Below, piece by piece: positions 9,953 through 20,500 of a stretch of 35,213 bases of DNA. How positions within the stretch are numbered: the first letter of the stretch is position 1; the number at the start of each line of letters is the position of its first letter. Source of the stretch: Nemertoderma westbladi. Its lineage: Eukaryota; Xenacoelomorpha; Nemertodermatida; Nemertodermatidae. Under the pieces are notes generated by a model. It ran no database searches. It was not told the DNA's origin and saw only the letters and a list, made by a program, of their open reading frames with translations. The DNA is taken from the NCBI GenBank assembly GCA_032718475.1, contig JAUCBJ010001565.1, positions 1 through 35,213 on the forward strand. The letters run 5' to 3'. A program made the position numbers and the translations under genes.

Positions 9953-10915
9953 ATTAGCAGGTCCGCGTAGCGAGACCTCTAGTATTCACTCCGTTAGTAG
10001 GTCCGCGTAGCGAGACCTCTAGTATTCACTCCGTTAGTAGGTCCACGTAGCGAGACCTCTAGTATTCACTCTGTTAGTAGGTCCGCGTAGCGAGACCTCT
10101 AGTATTCACTCCGTTAGTAGGTCCACGTAGCGAGACCTCTAGTATTCACTCTGTTAGTAGGTCCGCGTAGCGAGACCTCTAGTATTCACTCCGTTAGTAG
10201 GTCCACGTAGCGAGACCTCTAGTATTCACTCCGTTAGTAGGTCCACGTAGCGAGACCTCTAGTATTCACTCCGTTTTTAGGTCCGCGTAGCGAGACCTCT
10301 AGTATTCACTCCGTTAGCAGGTCAACGTAGCGAGACCTCTAGTATTCACTCCGTTAGTAGGTCCGCGTAGCGAGACCTCTAGTATTCACTCTGTTAGTAG
10401 GTCCGCGTAGCGAGACCTCTAGTATTCACTCTGTTAGTAGGTCCGCGTAGCGAGACCTCTAGTAATCACTCCGTTAGTAGGTTCGCGTAGCGAGACCTCT
10501 AGTATTCACTCCGTTAGTAGGTCCACGTAGCGAGACCTCTAGTATTCACTCCGTTAGTAGGTCCGTGTAGCGAGACCTCTAGTATTCACTCCGTTAGTAG
10601 GTCCGCGTAGCGAGACCTCTTAGTATTCACTCCATTAGGTAGGTCCGCGTATCGAGACCTCTAGTATTCACTCCGTTAGTAGGTCCACGTAGCGAGACCT
10701 CTAGTATTCACTCCGTTTTAGGTCCGTGTAGCGAGACCTCTAGTATTCACTCCGTTTTTAGGTCCGCGTAGCGAGACCTCTAGTATTCATTCCGTTAGTA
10801 GGTCCGCGTAGCGAGAACTCTAGTATTCACTCCGTTAGTAGGTCCACATAACAAGACCTCTAGTATTCACTCCGTTAGTAGGTCCGCGTAGCGAGACCTC
10901 TAGTATTCACTCAGT
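9953..10915. repeat. 40-bp minisatellite, about 24 copies
   Basis: Tandem copies of a 40-bp unit made of gtccgcgtagcgagacctct then agtattcactccgttagtag. Substitutions are scattered (gcg/gcc-acg, ccg/ctg) and a few 1-2 bp indels occur between 10620 and 10760. The unit core aggtccgcgtagcgagacct is an imperfect dyad, so each copy could form a small hairpin. The array starts right at the SINE head and could have arisen from its flank. It does not overlap either host exon. Confidence 0.95.
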
Positions 10916-10964
10916 TGTTGTTGTTGGCGGTGTTAATATCCAGTTAGCATTTAGTTTTATAAGG

Positions 10965-11050
10965 CTTCCTACAGCAACGTGTCAAAGTTGGAAAAGCGTG
11001 GGACTGAGAATCTCTAGGTACCGAGTTCAATCCCACCTTTCCGGTGAATT
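10965..11050 (+). mobile_element. Possible second tRNA-derived SINE head
   Basis: The segment gtcaaagttggaaaagcgtg resembles a tRNA box A region. About 40 nt later gagttcaatccc (11023-11034) fits box B (GGTTCRANNCC-like). This is followed by ccacctttccgg, which can pair with the start. The long spacing resembles a Ser/Leu-type tRNA with a variable arm. No intact acceptor stem or clear body was identified, so this may be a decayed SINE or a chance match. Confidence 0.4.
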
Positions 11051-11240
11051 ATTTTGGTAGTAAGATTGGTAAGCCATTCAAGGAGACAGTTCTTACGTTA
11101 GCGGTTAGTAGACGCGGACCTTTGCGCGATTTCGCGTTGTTTTTATAGCTATAAAACACGAGTGATAACTTTTGTCTAAATATAAACCATTAAATATATT
11201 TATAATAATGCACTAAGTCTATGATTATAGATAAACAGAC

Positions 11241-11426
11241 CTCAGAGACTCTCTTTTCTGATGTTCCTCCGGTTTTGAATGTAGCAATCTCCCCAGCAGC
11301 GGTGTTTTCCCTACCATTTTCATCCTTACTGTACGCGGTGACACGGGTATCGTAATCCGCTCCAGCTTCCAATCCCTCAATCATAGACTGTTGCTCCTCG
11401 TGCCACATTGGGACAGGCTCCGAAGT
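11241..11426 (-). CDS. L1CAM/neuroglian-family exon: second half of the last fibronectin-III domain
   Basis: This is a 186-nt, phase 0-0 exon. The acceptor is ...tttctattgctag|ACTTCG (intron side 11427-11428) and the donor GAG|gtctgt (intron from 11240). It encodes 62 residues: TSEPVPMWHEEQQSMIEGLE through TFKTGGTSEKRVSE. The pattern W-(x)n-I-x-GL-x-x-G-x-x-Y-x-x-RV-x-AYS, then G-x-x-ATFKT, is the C, E, F and G strand half of an FN3 fold. This exon ends in phase 0 and the transmembrane exon begins in phase 0, and L1-family proteins have FN3 domains directly before the membrane, so the two exons join naturally. An alternative donor, AGA|gtctct, 9 nt earlier (exon to 11250) also keeps the frame. 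The first half of the FN3 domain is not found in the window. Confidence 0.8.
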
Positions 11427-11700
11427 CTAGCAATAGAAATTGGTGTTTCTGTTGAATACCTTTTTTTATTATAATTATATCACTACATCACTACATCACA
11501 ATCTGACAGTAACTTTATAGAAGGAATACAGCAAATTGAATAGAACAAACCGTCTTCCAAAAACAAATGCAAGTAATATCCTTTTTAACAGACTTCGGAT
11601 GTGATTAAATAACTTAATAATATGCTAAAAATCAACATTTCATTCAATTCAACATTACCAACCACTCTCACACCTCCTTACAACTCTATCAGACTTTCTG
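11427..11700. other. Intronic DNA, nothing recognised
   Basis: Lies upstream of the FN3 exon in gene direction. AT-rich with no other coding segment. The string TACACTA at 11701-11707 may be a target-site duplication for the following element. Confidence 0.4.
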
Positions 11701-11707
11701 TACACTA

Positions 11708-13105
11708 TAGGGGTAGGTGTAAAACGCGGATCCGGATCCGGATCCGGATTCAGGATCCGGATACGGATCAGGACCCGGATTTGCGAGTGTAAAAGGCGGA
11801 TCCGGATTTACATACAATCCGTAACTGAGTGTAATATGCGGATTCTGAAATACGCAATCCGTATTGCAGTGTAAAACGCGGATTCATATATTTTGTGAAT
11901 CCGGAATGGAGTGTAAAATACGGATTTACGTTAATTACCAAGTTTTATTGGATCCGGAATGGAGTGTAAAACACGGATTTTCGTTAATTATCAAGTTTTG
12001 TTGGATCCGGAATGGAGTGTAAAACACGGATTTTCGTTAATTACCAAGTTTTGTTGGATCCGGAATGGAGTGTAAAATACGGATTTACGTTAATTACCAA
12101 GTTTTATTGGATCCGGAATGGAGTGTAAAACACGGATTTTCGTTAATTATCAAGTTTTGTTGGATCCGGAATGGAGTGTAAAACACGGATTTTCGTTAAT
12201 TACCAAGTTTTGTTGGATCCGGAATGGAGTGTAAAACACGGATTTTCGTTAATTACCAAGTTTTATTGGATCCGGAATGGAGTGTAAAACACGGATTTTC
12301 GTTAATTATCAAGTTTTGTTGGATCCGGAATGGAGTGTAAAACACGGATTTTCGTTAATTACCAAGTTTTGTTGGATCCGGAATGGAGTGTAAAACACGG
12401 ATTTTCGTTAATTACCAAGTTTTGTTGGATCCGGAATGGAGTGTAAAACACGGATTTTCGTTAATTACCAAGTTTTATTGGATCCGGAATGGAGTGTAAA
12501 ACACGGATTTTCGTTAATTATCAAGTTTTGTTGGATCCGGAATGGAGTGTAAAACACGGATTTTCGTTAATTACCAAGTTTTGTTGGATCCGGAAAGGAG
12601 TGTAATTCGTTAATTACCAAGTTTTGTTGGATCCGGAATGGAGTGTAAAACACGGATTTTCGTTAAATACCAAGTTTTGTTGGATCCGGAATGGAGTGTA
12701 AAACACGGATTTTCGTTAATTACCAAATTTTGTTGGATCCGGAATGGAGTGTAAAACACGGATTTACGTTAATTACCAAGTTTTATTGGATCCGGAATGG
12801 AGTGCAAAACACGGATTTATGTTAATTACCAAGTTTTATCGGATCCGGAATGGAGTGTAAAACACGGATTTTCGTTAATTACCAAGTTTTGTTGGATCCG
12901 GAATGGAGTGTAAAACACGGATTTTCGTTAATTACCAAGTTTTAATGGATCCGGGAAGGGGTGTAAAACGCGGATTCAATTTATTTACCAAGTGTTACTA
13001 GATCCGGGAAGGGGTGTAAAACGCAGATTGATTCAGGTTGATTACAAAAGTGTTACTGGATCCGGGAAGGGGTGTAAAATGCGGATTTACGTTAATTACT
13101 GAGTT
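11708..13105. mobile_element. GGATCCGG transposon end with internal 53-bp satellite
   Basis: Begins GGGTAGGTGTAAAACGCGGA, then runs of GGATCC. Degenerate copies of 'gtgtaaaacgcggat' follow, and then about 22 tandem copies of a 53-bp unit (ggatccggaatggagtgtaa, aacacggattttcgttaatt, accaagttttgtt). Copies decay toward 13100 (tccgggaaggggtgtaaaac). The outer sequence matches the inverted sequence ending at 31495, so it is one end of a transposon with subterminal repeats. Every unit has a GTGTAAAAC box next to GGATCCGG, the kind of spaced motif transposases or their accessory proteins bind; that role is inferred. That the period equals the 53 bp of the L1-gene array is a coincidence of length: the sequences are unrelated. 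Confidence 0.75.
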
Positions 13106-13360
13106 TGTTAATGAGGGACACAACTATTAATGAGGGACACACATTAATGAGGGACACAAACATTAATGGGGGACACCTTAATAGTAATTATCAATTAAGA
13201 AAGTTAATTATTACAAACAAATAGAAATACTACAATAATGAAGCACAAATTATAAAAAGCATCTCAGAATAGAGACAAATTACAAAGGGGGCGGGGGAAT
13301 AAGAGTTATAAGGGGGAGGGGAGATGGGATAGGGGGAGCGGGGAACGCAAGTGGAGGAGC
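13106..13360 (-). other. 3' untranslated region and terminal repeats of the non-LTR retrotransposon
   Basis: On the minus strand this follows the reverse transcriptase stop. A purine-poor tract (complement of the G-rich run 13287-13345) leads into four short direct repeats (complement of 'aatgagggacac' at about 13112-13176). Short tandem repeats in place of a poly(A) tail are seen at the 3' ends of several non-LTR families. The junction with the GGATCCGG element is near 13105, so the retrotransposon probably inserted into that element. Confidence 0.55.
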
Positions 13361-15958
13361 CTAGGAGACGAGGTCCAACAGACCCTCGTCCGTGGACCTA
13401 ATCGATCCTAAGATCGAAGCGGCATTGCCGATCTGAATGGCAATGAGGAGCCTCTGTAGGAGGAATCGGTGCGACCGCGGCTCGTTGGTGACACTACGTA
13501 TACGGTCGCCGATCTCCTTCAGGAAACTGCGAGTGGAAGAGCCCGGACAGCCGTAGGTCTCAAAGGCAACCGGGGAGAAGATGTAGCCCCGGTCGACTAG
13601 CTCCCGGTATTTGGCTGTTTTCTTCTCCTCAGCCACCTCCGCAACGCGACCCCCAGCAGTCAGGGCAAGGTGTATGTGGCTGGGACAAAGGGGATCTACC
13701 ACAGTCGCATCCCAAGTGACGGATTTACCATGTTTCCATGGAACCATGGTTACTCCGTCGACTCGCTTCCCGCCACTCCTGCAGAGGCCTGGAGGTTCCA
13801 GCATAGCTGGGATCCTGCAGCTGGTCAACGCACGCTTAACCAGGTCATTGACCATGGCGTGGCGTGCGTGTCGCCCAGCGCTCCTCTTACAGGAGAGGCC
13901 ATGGAGACCGTTGGGTGCGACTGGGTCGTCACAGCGGGCGCATTTGTGAGGCTCGGTGACCGGGCTACCAAGGCGTATTGCGACTGCTACTTGCAACTGC
14001 GCGCCCGTAAGTTTCAGGCCCAGCGAGCTGACCGGAATGGCCTCAAGCCAGCAACCCGACACATCGTTCTTGATACAATTTAGGCGCGCAGTATCGAGTG
14101 GCAGTGCCCCCTCGCGGATGGAAGCAAGGGACGCCTCGTGGACCGGCTGTATCAGGACACGTTGTATGGCGTCAGTGGAGGAAGTGGCAGGTGGTGTGGT
14201 GCCAGTGTGGGAAGTAACTGTGGATGTGGTGTCAGTGGGAGAAGTGAGTGATGGTGTAGGTGCGGTGGCAGTGGGAACGTGAGTGTCTGTAAAAGTTGGA
14301 AGTTGTGCGTCCCGCGCGTTGGTAGCGAGGGCAATTGCAGGATCGGGGTGGCTCCCGTCCGTTCTAAATAGGCGGCCTGAGAGATCGGAGCATGCAGCCG
14401 CTGAGGCAATGAAAGCGGAAGGAGCGAGCACGCATGCTGAACTGATCCCCAGGCCACCCATCCGAACTGGGAGACAGGCCTGGTCCCACGATTTACCCCC
14501 CATGTCACAGTTGGTGATCTCCTGGAGCGCTCCACGGAGCGTCCGATCATACTCCTTAAGGAGCTCCTGGTGTGTGAAACACGGGGCAGCCCGAAGGAAG
14601 TAGACCAGACGAGGGATGGCAAAAGCGTTCTTTAAAAGGTAGAACGCGTGGTGCGCATCCAGGAGAGGGAGTCGTTTGGCGAGGGTGGAGAGGTCGCTGA
14701 TCTTCTCGCGGAGACAGGAGACCATAGCGGAGTCGCCGATGGGTGCACCGAGCATCTCTAGATCTTCGAGCGAGGTGGTAAGGATGCCTGGGCACACCGT
14801 CTCGAACTCCGCAGCGATCTCCAGACGGATCGAATTGGAGACCTCTCCAACTATAAAAAGCTCGGTCTTCTTAGGGTTGATCTCCAACCCGAGCCGCTTC
14901 CCCTCACCCATCACCGTATGTAGGTCCTCCAACACCGTCCGGTGGTCTCCGGCAAGGTTACCATCGTCCAGGTACCAAACGTTGAAGTCAGACTTCATTG
15001 AATGGACCAGGTCGACGGAGGTGTCGCCGAAGAGGGCCGGTCCATCTGCATCACCCTGTTGAATTCCCTCTTCCGAGAGGAGTATCTCATCCCCGTGGAA
15101 AAGGTAGCTTGGCTTGCCATAGGCAGCCAGAGTGTAGTTATACACTTGAGGGTGATTTCGATGGACCGTCTCTAGGATGGAGTCACGCCGGACGGAGTTG
15201 AAGGCGTTCCGAAAGTCCAGTTTCAGTAGAACAGTGCCAGGCGCGGAGGTGGTATTGATTAACGCCCGGGTCGCGTGGGCGGCAGCCTCGGCACCGTTCT
15301 TAGTCCCGATTCCCAGTTGGACGTCCCCGTAGGACTGACTCCGATCCCCACTGACGAGGTGCCCCGAGTATTTGGATGCCAGCCGCCGGAGGGTAAGTCC
15401 GACGGCTATTGGGCGAACCCCGTTGTCAGGTTTACTGAATGCGAAGAGGTTCGCCCCGAAGAAAACCGGTCGAATAACCGGGGGAACCTCGCCAGCGAGC
15501 ACGATCTCAGTGAACCGACACAGACCTTTCAGGAGCCGAGTCGCGGGAGCTCCGTTTGAAGGATCGACGAGGTCCTTCAAGACCTGTGGCCGGAGCCCGT
15601 CCGGTCCACCTGCGCTGCCGGGCGGGAAGGAAGCGATCTTCTGCTTGAGGACCGCCGGGTAGCAGGTGGGCCGGGGGAGATCGGTGGGAGGGGGAGGGGT
15701 TCGGAAGTCAGCCGGACGGGGGGGATGCTTCCCTCGCAGTTTCTCCAACGTCTCGGGGGTATTCGGCGCGAAGGTGGAGGTGGATGAGGCCAGCCGAATA
15801 GCCCCCTTGACGTCGCCGTCCTCGATCTTCTCAGCGACGGTGGTGGCCAGCCGTTCCTCGTCGCTGAGATTGCTCCCCCGCTTGCGATGGGATGGTGAAT
15901 CCGGCGGAGCCTGCAGGGGGTTGGCGCGGAACTCCAGGATGTTCCCGTTGACCTGCAA
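13361..15958 (-). CDS. Non-LTR retrotransposon polyprotein: reverse transcriptase plus restriction-like endonuclease
   Basis: An uninterrupted frame of 865 codons ending at 13361 and open upstream to about 16028. There is no ATG until the reverse transcriptase, and the apparent start is a TTG, so the copy is probably 5' truncated. Domains in order: a proline-rich leader to about residue 90, then fingers with PGSAGGPDGLRPQ and RPIAVG. Palm motif A is KLDFRNAFNSVRRD, motif B is GIQQGDADGP and motif C is YLDD. A thumb and a Ser/Thr/Pro-rich linker (about residues 555-600) follow. Next is a CCHC finger (CARC, then HGLSC), then RHARH, KRVDG and WDATVVD with EEKKTAKY. The last set fits the PD-(D/E)XK-like endonuclease of site-specific LINEs (R2, CRE, NeSL, R4, HERO groups). 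The catalytic residues look present. Motif B's GDADGP departs from the usual GDPxGP. GC-rich coding, unlike its AT-rich surroundings. The exact clade was not determined. Confidence 0.85.
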   Translation of the reverse strand: MQVNGNILEFRANPLQAPPDSPSHRKRGSNLSDEERLATTVAEKIEDGDVKGAIRLASSTSTFAPNTPETLEKLRGKHPPRPADFRTPPPPTDLPRPTCYPAVLKQKIASFPPGSAGGPDGLRPQVLKDLVDPSNGAPATRLLKGLCRFTEIVLAGEVPPVIRPVFFGANLFAFSKPDNGVRPIAVGLTLRRLASKYSGHLVSGDRSQSYGDVQLGIGTKNGAEAAAHATRALINTTSAPGTVLLKLDFRNAFNSVRRDSILETVHRNHPQVYNYTLAAYGKPSYLFHGDEILLSEEGIQQGDADGPALFGDTSVDLVHSMKSDFNVWYLDDGNLAGDHRTVLEDLHTVMGEGKRLGLEINPKKTELFIVGEVSNSIRLEIAAEFETVCPGILTTSLEDLEMLGAPIGDSAMVSCLREKISDLSTLAKRLPLLDAHHAFYLLKNAFAIPRLVYFLRAAPCFTHQELLKEYDRTLRGALQEITNCDMGGKSWDQACLPVRMGGLGISSACVLAPSAFIASAAACSDLSGRLFRTDGSHPDPAIALATNARDAQLPTFTDTHVPTATAPTPSLTSPTDTTSTVTSHTGTTPPATSSTDAIQRVLIQPVHEASLASIREGALPLDTARLNCIKNDVSGCWLEAIPVSSLGLKLTGAQLQVAVAIRLGSPVTEPHKCARCDDPVAPNGLHGLSCKRSAGRHARHAMVNDLVKRALTSCRIPAMLEPPGLCRSGGKRVDGVTMVPWKHGKSVTWDATVVDPLCPSHIHLALTAGGRVAEVAEEKKTAKYRELVDRGYIFSPVAFETYGCPGSSTRSFLKEIGDRIRSVTNEPRSHRFLLQRLLIAIQIGNAASILGSIRSTDEGLLDLVS

Positions 15959-16028
15959 GGCCAGGGAGCGTTGGTGACGCCCTCCAGCCCGCGCCGGTGC
16001 GGGGATACACCGGGCGCTAAAGGTCAGC

Positions 16029-17207
16029 TAAAGGTCATTTAAAGTTACTTATTGAGAAAAATTTTTAATATTTAAAATCACTAACGCAGATCAGGCTGTC
16101 AGTATCAGCAGGCCGTAATAAATATCTCGCTCTAAGTTCCTTCTCTAGCATTAGTGTCCTAATCTTAGACACACTTTGTAAAATAAAACAAAATGGCTAA
16201 TAAATTATTCCTACACTACTGAAATAGTATAAATATTATGTACATTTTCTGAAGTAAGGCTCTCATTTCAGATCAATTCCTCATAATGTTAAATCATCTT
16301 AATGAGATTGACTCTAACACCGCTCCCTAAATTTATAGTATATTTCATAGTTACAGTATTACATTAATATGTTAATTGTAGCTTACCTACACTTACTAAT
16401 TATAATATTTAAAGTATATTGCCTAATTGCTTGTGTTGTTTCTACAACAATACAGTGGATATTATTTTCAATTTGAGGTAACATTCATATATTACAGTAC
16501 GTTATTCATAGCGCTGTTTTTAATGTTTCAACTTTAAGTGCAATTTCCCGCTAATTAAAATTTCCCGATCTTTGTGTGTTTAGGTATATATCTCTTGATT
16601 GGTTTGGTAAATTTCTATGAAATTTTCAATGAGTCTAGAATAATAAATTGAGCATGTTTTGTTCTAAAAGCACATCATACAGAGTTGACAAAATTTCGAA
16701 AACCAGTAAAATTGGTTACTCTATGAAACTGAACAATTTAAAACTTGTGCCCCTGAGGCCGTAATAAATATTTTTAAACTATCCTAAATAAAAGTTGTCT
16801 GAAAAGCCATAAAACATGATTGCCAAATTCCAAGGCAAAACCTTTTCTACATGCACACTTATGTGTCCTACATTTATATAGAAGACTTGTGTCCTTATGG
16901 GGGTGCCCTTAAGTTCACTATTGTCTGTTGTGACTCGCGATAGAACCCCGGTTTATTTTTAACTATTTTATTTTCAGCTGTGGCCTCGATAGACCCCCCA
17001 CCAGTATATGTTGTTATCGCCGGTGTTGAACCCGTTATGTTTACCAATTTATTTCCTTATTGGCGCCGTGACTCGGAAATAGCAACGGCCAACCGATTGG
17101 TGAGTTGTGACTGACTACACACATAAATGAGTACCAGTTAAATTACTTGGGAGCAAAACATGGGATAAGAGTAGCGCCCACCCCTATTTTCGGGTAGCAG
17201 ATAGGAG
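16029..17207. other. Non-coding DNA with a possible LTR/primer-binding-site remnant
   Basis: AT-rich, with no open frame showing a domain. At about 17064-17083, ttggcgccgtgactcggaaa resembles a retroelement primer-binding site (TGGCGCC-type) next to a possible LTR end. No matching second LTR was found in the window. No upstream headpiece-gene exon could be recognised here. Confidence 0.35.
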
Positions 17208-17295
17208 TAGCGCCAACCCCAACCCCCGGGTAGCAACTATCGAAAGATGAGCCTTCGGGTCGCCTCCGGTTTCGGCCGACTGTTTGTTTGCTTGT
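17208..17295 (+). mobile_element. SINE body fragment (same family as 9770-9952)
   Basis: gggtagcaactatcgaaaga, then gccttcgggtcgcctccggt, then tcggccgactgtttg match the body of the minus-strand SINE at 9770-9840 in the opposite orientation, with few mismatches. The tRNA-like head is not present at this copy. It lies about 50-130 bp before the headpiece exon. Confidence 0.7.
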
Positions 17296-17341
17296 ATCGG
17301 AATTCCATTAATAATTGTATTAATATTATAAACATTTTATA

Positions 17342-17509
17342 AAGGAATACAAATTGGAACCAGATGAATTTCCCGTGCTCAAGGCAACCGATGTGTTGCG
17401 GACTTTAACAGAAATCCGTCTAACTTACCAACAGATCCTAATCCATGACCTTCCGGAGGGAGTTGACCCTCACAAGTTGGAGACCTACCTGGACGATACA
17501 GAGTTCCAG
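17342..17509 (+). CDS. Supervillin/villin-type headpiece gene, penultimate exon
   Basis: The frame is open from 17324 and ends in phase 0 at the donor CAG|gttagt (intron from 17510). It encodes EYKLEPDEFPVLKATDVLRT, then LTEIRLTYQQILIHD, then LPEGVDPHKLETYLDDTEFQ. LPEGVDP-x-KLE-x-YL-x-D-x-x-F is the first half of a villin headpiece, the F-actin-binding fold at the C terminus of villin, supervillin, ABLIM and dematin. From memory it is closest to supervillin. The frame joins exactly to the exon at 29201, which supplies the second half. The exon start is uncertain: acceptors are possible at 17343-17344 (ataaag|GAATAC), at 17369-17370 (accag|ATGAA) and at about 17385-17386 (ctcaag|GCAACC), none with a strong pyrimidine tract. 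The last 34 nt are the seed of the downstream 38-bp array. Upstream exons were not found. Confidence 0.8.
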
Positions 17510-20500
17510 GTTAGTCGGAGACCTACCTGGACGATACAGAGTTCTAGGTTAGTTGGAGACCTACCTAGACGATACAGAGTTCCAGGTTAGTTGGAGACCT
17601 ACCTGGACGATACAGAGTTCCAGGTTAGTTGGAGACCTACCTGGACGATACAGAGGGTCAGGTTAGTTGGGAAACCTACCTGGACGATACAGAGTTCCAG
17701 GTTAGTTGGAGACCTACCTGGACGATACAGAGTTCCAGGTTAGTTGGAGGCCTACCTGGACGATACAGAGTTCCAGGTTAGTTGGAGACCTACCTGGACG
17801 ATACAGAGTTCCAGGTTAGTTGGAGACCTACCTGGACGATACAGAGTTCCAGGTTAGTTGGAGACCTACCTGGACGATACAGAGTTCCAGGTTAGTTGGA
17901 GACCTACCTGGACGATACAGAGTTCCACGTTAGTTGGAGACCTACCTGGACGATACAGAGTTCCAGGTTAGTTGGAGACCTACCTGGACGATACAGAGTT
18001 CCAGGTTAGTTGGAGACCTACCTGGACGATACAGAGTTCCAGGTTAGTTGGAGACCTACCTGGACGATACAGAGTTCCAGGTTAGTTGGAGACCTACCTG
18101 GACGATACAGAGTTCCAGGTTAGTTGGGGACCTACCTGGACGATACAGAGTTCCAGCAGGTTAGTTGGAGACCTGGACGATACAGAGTTCCAGGTTAGTT
18201 GGAGACCTACCTGGACGATACAGAGTTCCAGGTTAGTTGGAGACCTACCTGGACGATACAGAGTTCTAGGTTAGTTGGAGACCTGTACGATACAGAGTTC
18301 CAGGTTAGTTGGAGACCTACCTGGACGATACAGAGTTCCAGGTTAGTTGGAGACCTACCTGGACGATACAGAGTTCCAGGTTAGTTGGAGACCTACCGGG
18401 ACGATACAGAGTTCCATGTTAGTTGGAGACCTACCTGGACGATACAGAGTTCCAGGTTAGTTGGAGACCTACCGGGACGATACAGAGTTCCAGGTTAGTT
18501 GGAGACCTACCTGGACGATACAGAGTTCCAGGTTAGTTGGGGACCTACCTGGACGATACAGAGTTCCAGAAGGTTAGTTGGAGACCTGGACGATACAGAG
18601 TTCCAGGTTAGTTGGAGACCTACCTGGACGATACAGAGTTCCAGGTTAGTTGGAGACCTACCTGGACGATACAGAGTTCCAGGTTAGTTGGAGACCTACC
18701 TGGACGATACAGAGTTCCAGGTTAGTTGGAGACCTACCTGGACGATACAGAGTTCCAGGTTAGTTGGAGACCTACCTGGACGATTCAGAGTTCCAGGTTA
18801 GTTGGAGACCTACCTGGACGATACAGAGTTCCAGGTTAGTTGGAGACCTACCTGGACGATACAGAGTTCCAGGTTAGTTGGAGACCTACCTGGACGATAC
18901 AGAGTTCCAGGTTAGTTGGAGACCTACCTGGACGATACAGAGTTCTAGGTTAGTTGGAGACCTACCTGGACGATACAGAGTTCCAGGTTAGTTGGAGACC
19001 TACCTGGACGATACAGAGTTCCAGGTTAGTTGGAGACCTACCTGGACGATACAGAGTTCCAGGTTAGTTGGAGACCTACCTGGACGATACAGAGTTCCAG
19101 GTTAGTTGGAGACCTACCTGGACGATACAGAGTTCCAGGTTAGTTGGAGACCTACCTGGACGATACAGAGTTCCAGGTTAGTTGGGGACCTACCTGGACG
19201 ATACAGAGTTCCAGCAGGTTAGTTGGAGACCTGGACGATACAGAGTTCCAGGTTAGTTGGAGACCTACCTGGACGATACAGAGTTCCAGGTTAGTTGGAG
19301 ACCTACCTGGACGATACAGAGTTCTAGGTTAGTTGGAGACCTGGACGATACAGAGTTCCAGGTTAGTCGGAGACCTACCTGGACGATACAGAGTTCTAGG
19401 TTAGTTGGAGACCTACCTGGACGATACAGAGTTCCAGGTTAGTTGGAGACCTACCTGGACGATACAGAGTTCCAGGTTAGTTGGAGACCTACCTGGACGA
19501 TACAGAGGGTCAGGTTAGTTGGGGACCTACCTGGACGATACAAAGTTCCAGGTTAGTTGGAGACCTACCTGGACGATACAGAGTTCCAGGTTAGTTGGAG
19601 GCCTACCTGGACGATACAGAGTTCCAGGTTAGTTGGAGACCTACCTGGACGATATAGAGTTCCAGGTTAGTTGGAGACCTACCTGGACGATACAGAGTTC
19701 CAGGTTAGTTGGAGACCTACCTGGACGATACAGAGTTCCAGGTTAGTTGGAGACCTACCTGGACGATACAGAGTTCCAGGTTAGTTGGAGACCTACCTGG
19801 ACGATACAGAGTTCCACGTTAGTTGGAGACCTACCTGGACGATACAGAGTTCCAAGTTAGTTGGAGACCTACCTGGACGATACAGAGTTCCAGGTTAGTT
19901 GGAGACCTACCTGGACGATACAGAGTTCCAGGTTAGTTGGAGACCTACCTGGACGATACAGAGTTCCAGGTTAGTTGGAGACCTACCTGGACGATACAGA
20001 GTTCCAGGTTAGTTGGGGACCTACCTGGACGATACAGAGTTCCAGCAGGTTAGTTGGAGACCTGGACGATACAGAGTTCCAGGTTAGTTGGAGACCTACC
20101 TGGACGATACAGAGTTCCAGGTTAGTTGGAGACCTACCTGGACGATACAGAGTTCTAGGTTAGTTGGAGACCTGTACGATACAGAGTTCCAGGTTAGTTG
20201 GAGACCTACCTGGACGATACAGAGTTCCAGGTTAGTTGGAGACCTACCTGGACGATACAGAGTTCCAGGTTAGTTGGAGACCTACCGGGACGATACAGAG
20301 TTCCATGTTAGTTGGAGACCTACCTGGACGATACAGAGTTCCAGGTTAGTTGGAGACCTACCGGGACGATACAGAGTTCCAGGTTAGTTGGAGACCTACC
20401 TGGACGATACAGAGTTCCAGGTTAGTTGGGGACCTACCTGGACGATACAGAGTTCCAGAAGGTTAGTTGGAGACCTGGACGATACAGAGTTCCAGGTTAG

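Noticed and set aside
9953-10915. CRISPR array
   Set aside because: Units are continuous tandem repeats with no unique spacers, in a eukaryotic intron. The same applies to the 38-bp and 53-bp arrays.
9953-10915. Third splice-donor array (units contain tag|gtccgc)
   Set aside because: No coding exon adjoins it, the GT context is a poor donor, and the adjoining sequence is a SINE.
1-13105. Common origin for the two 53-bp arrays (1-1075 and 11890-13105)
   Set aside because: Same period but no sequence similarity. One is exon-derived and the other belongs to a transposon end.
13611-15977. Plus-strand open frames opposite the reverse transcriptase
   Set aside because: Antisense shadows of a GC-rich coding region. 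The minus-strand frame has all catalytic motifs.
17064-17083. LTR retrotransposon next to a TGGCGCC-type primer-binding site
   Set aside because: No second LTR, gag or pol was found nearby. At most a decayed remnant, noted in the region entry only.
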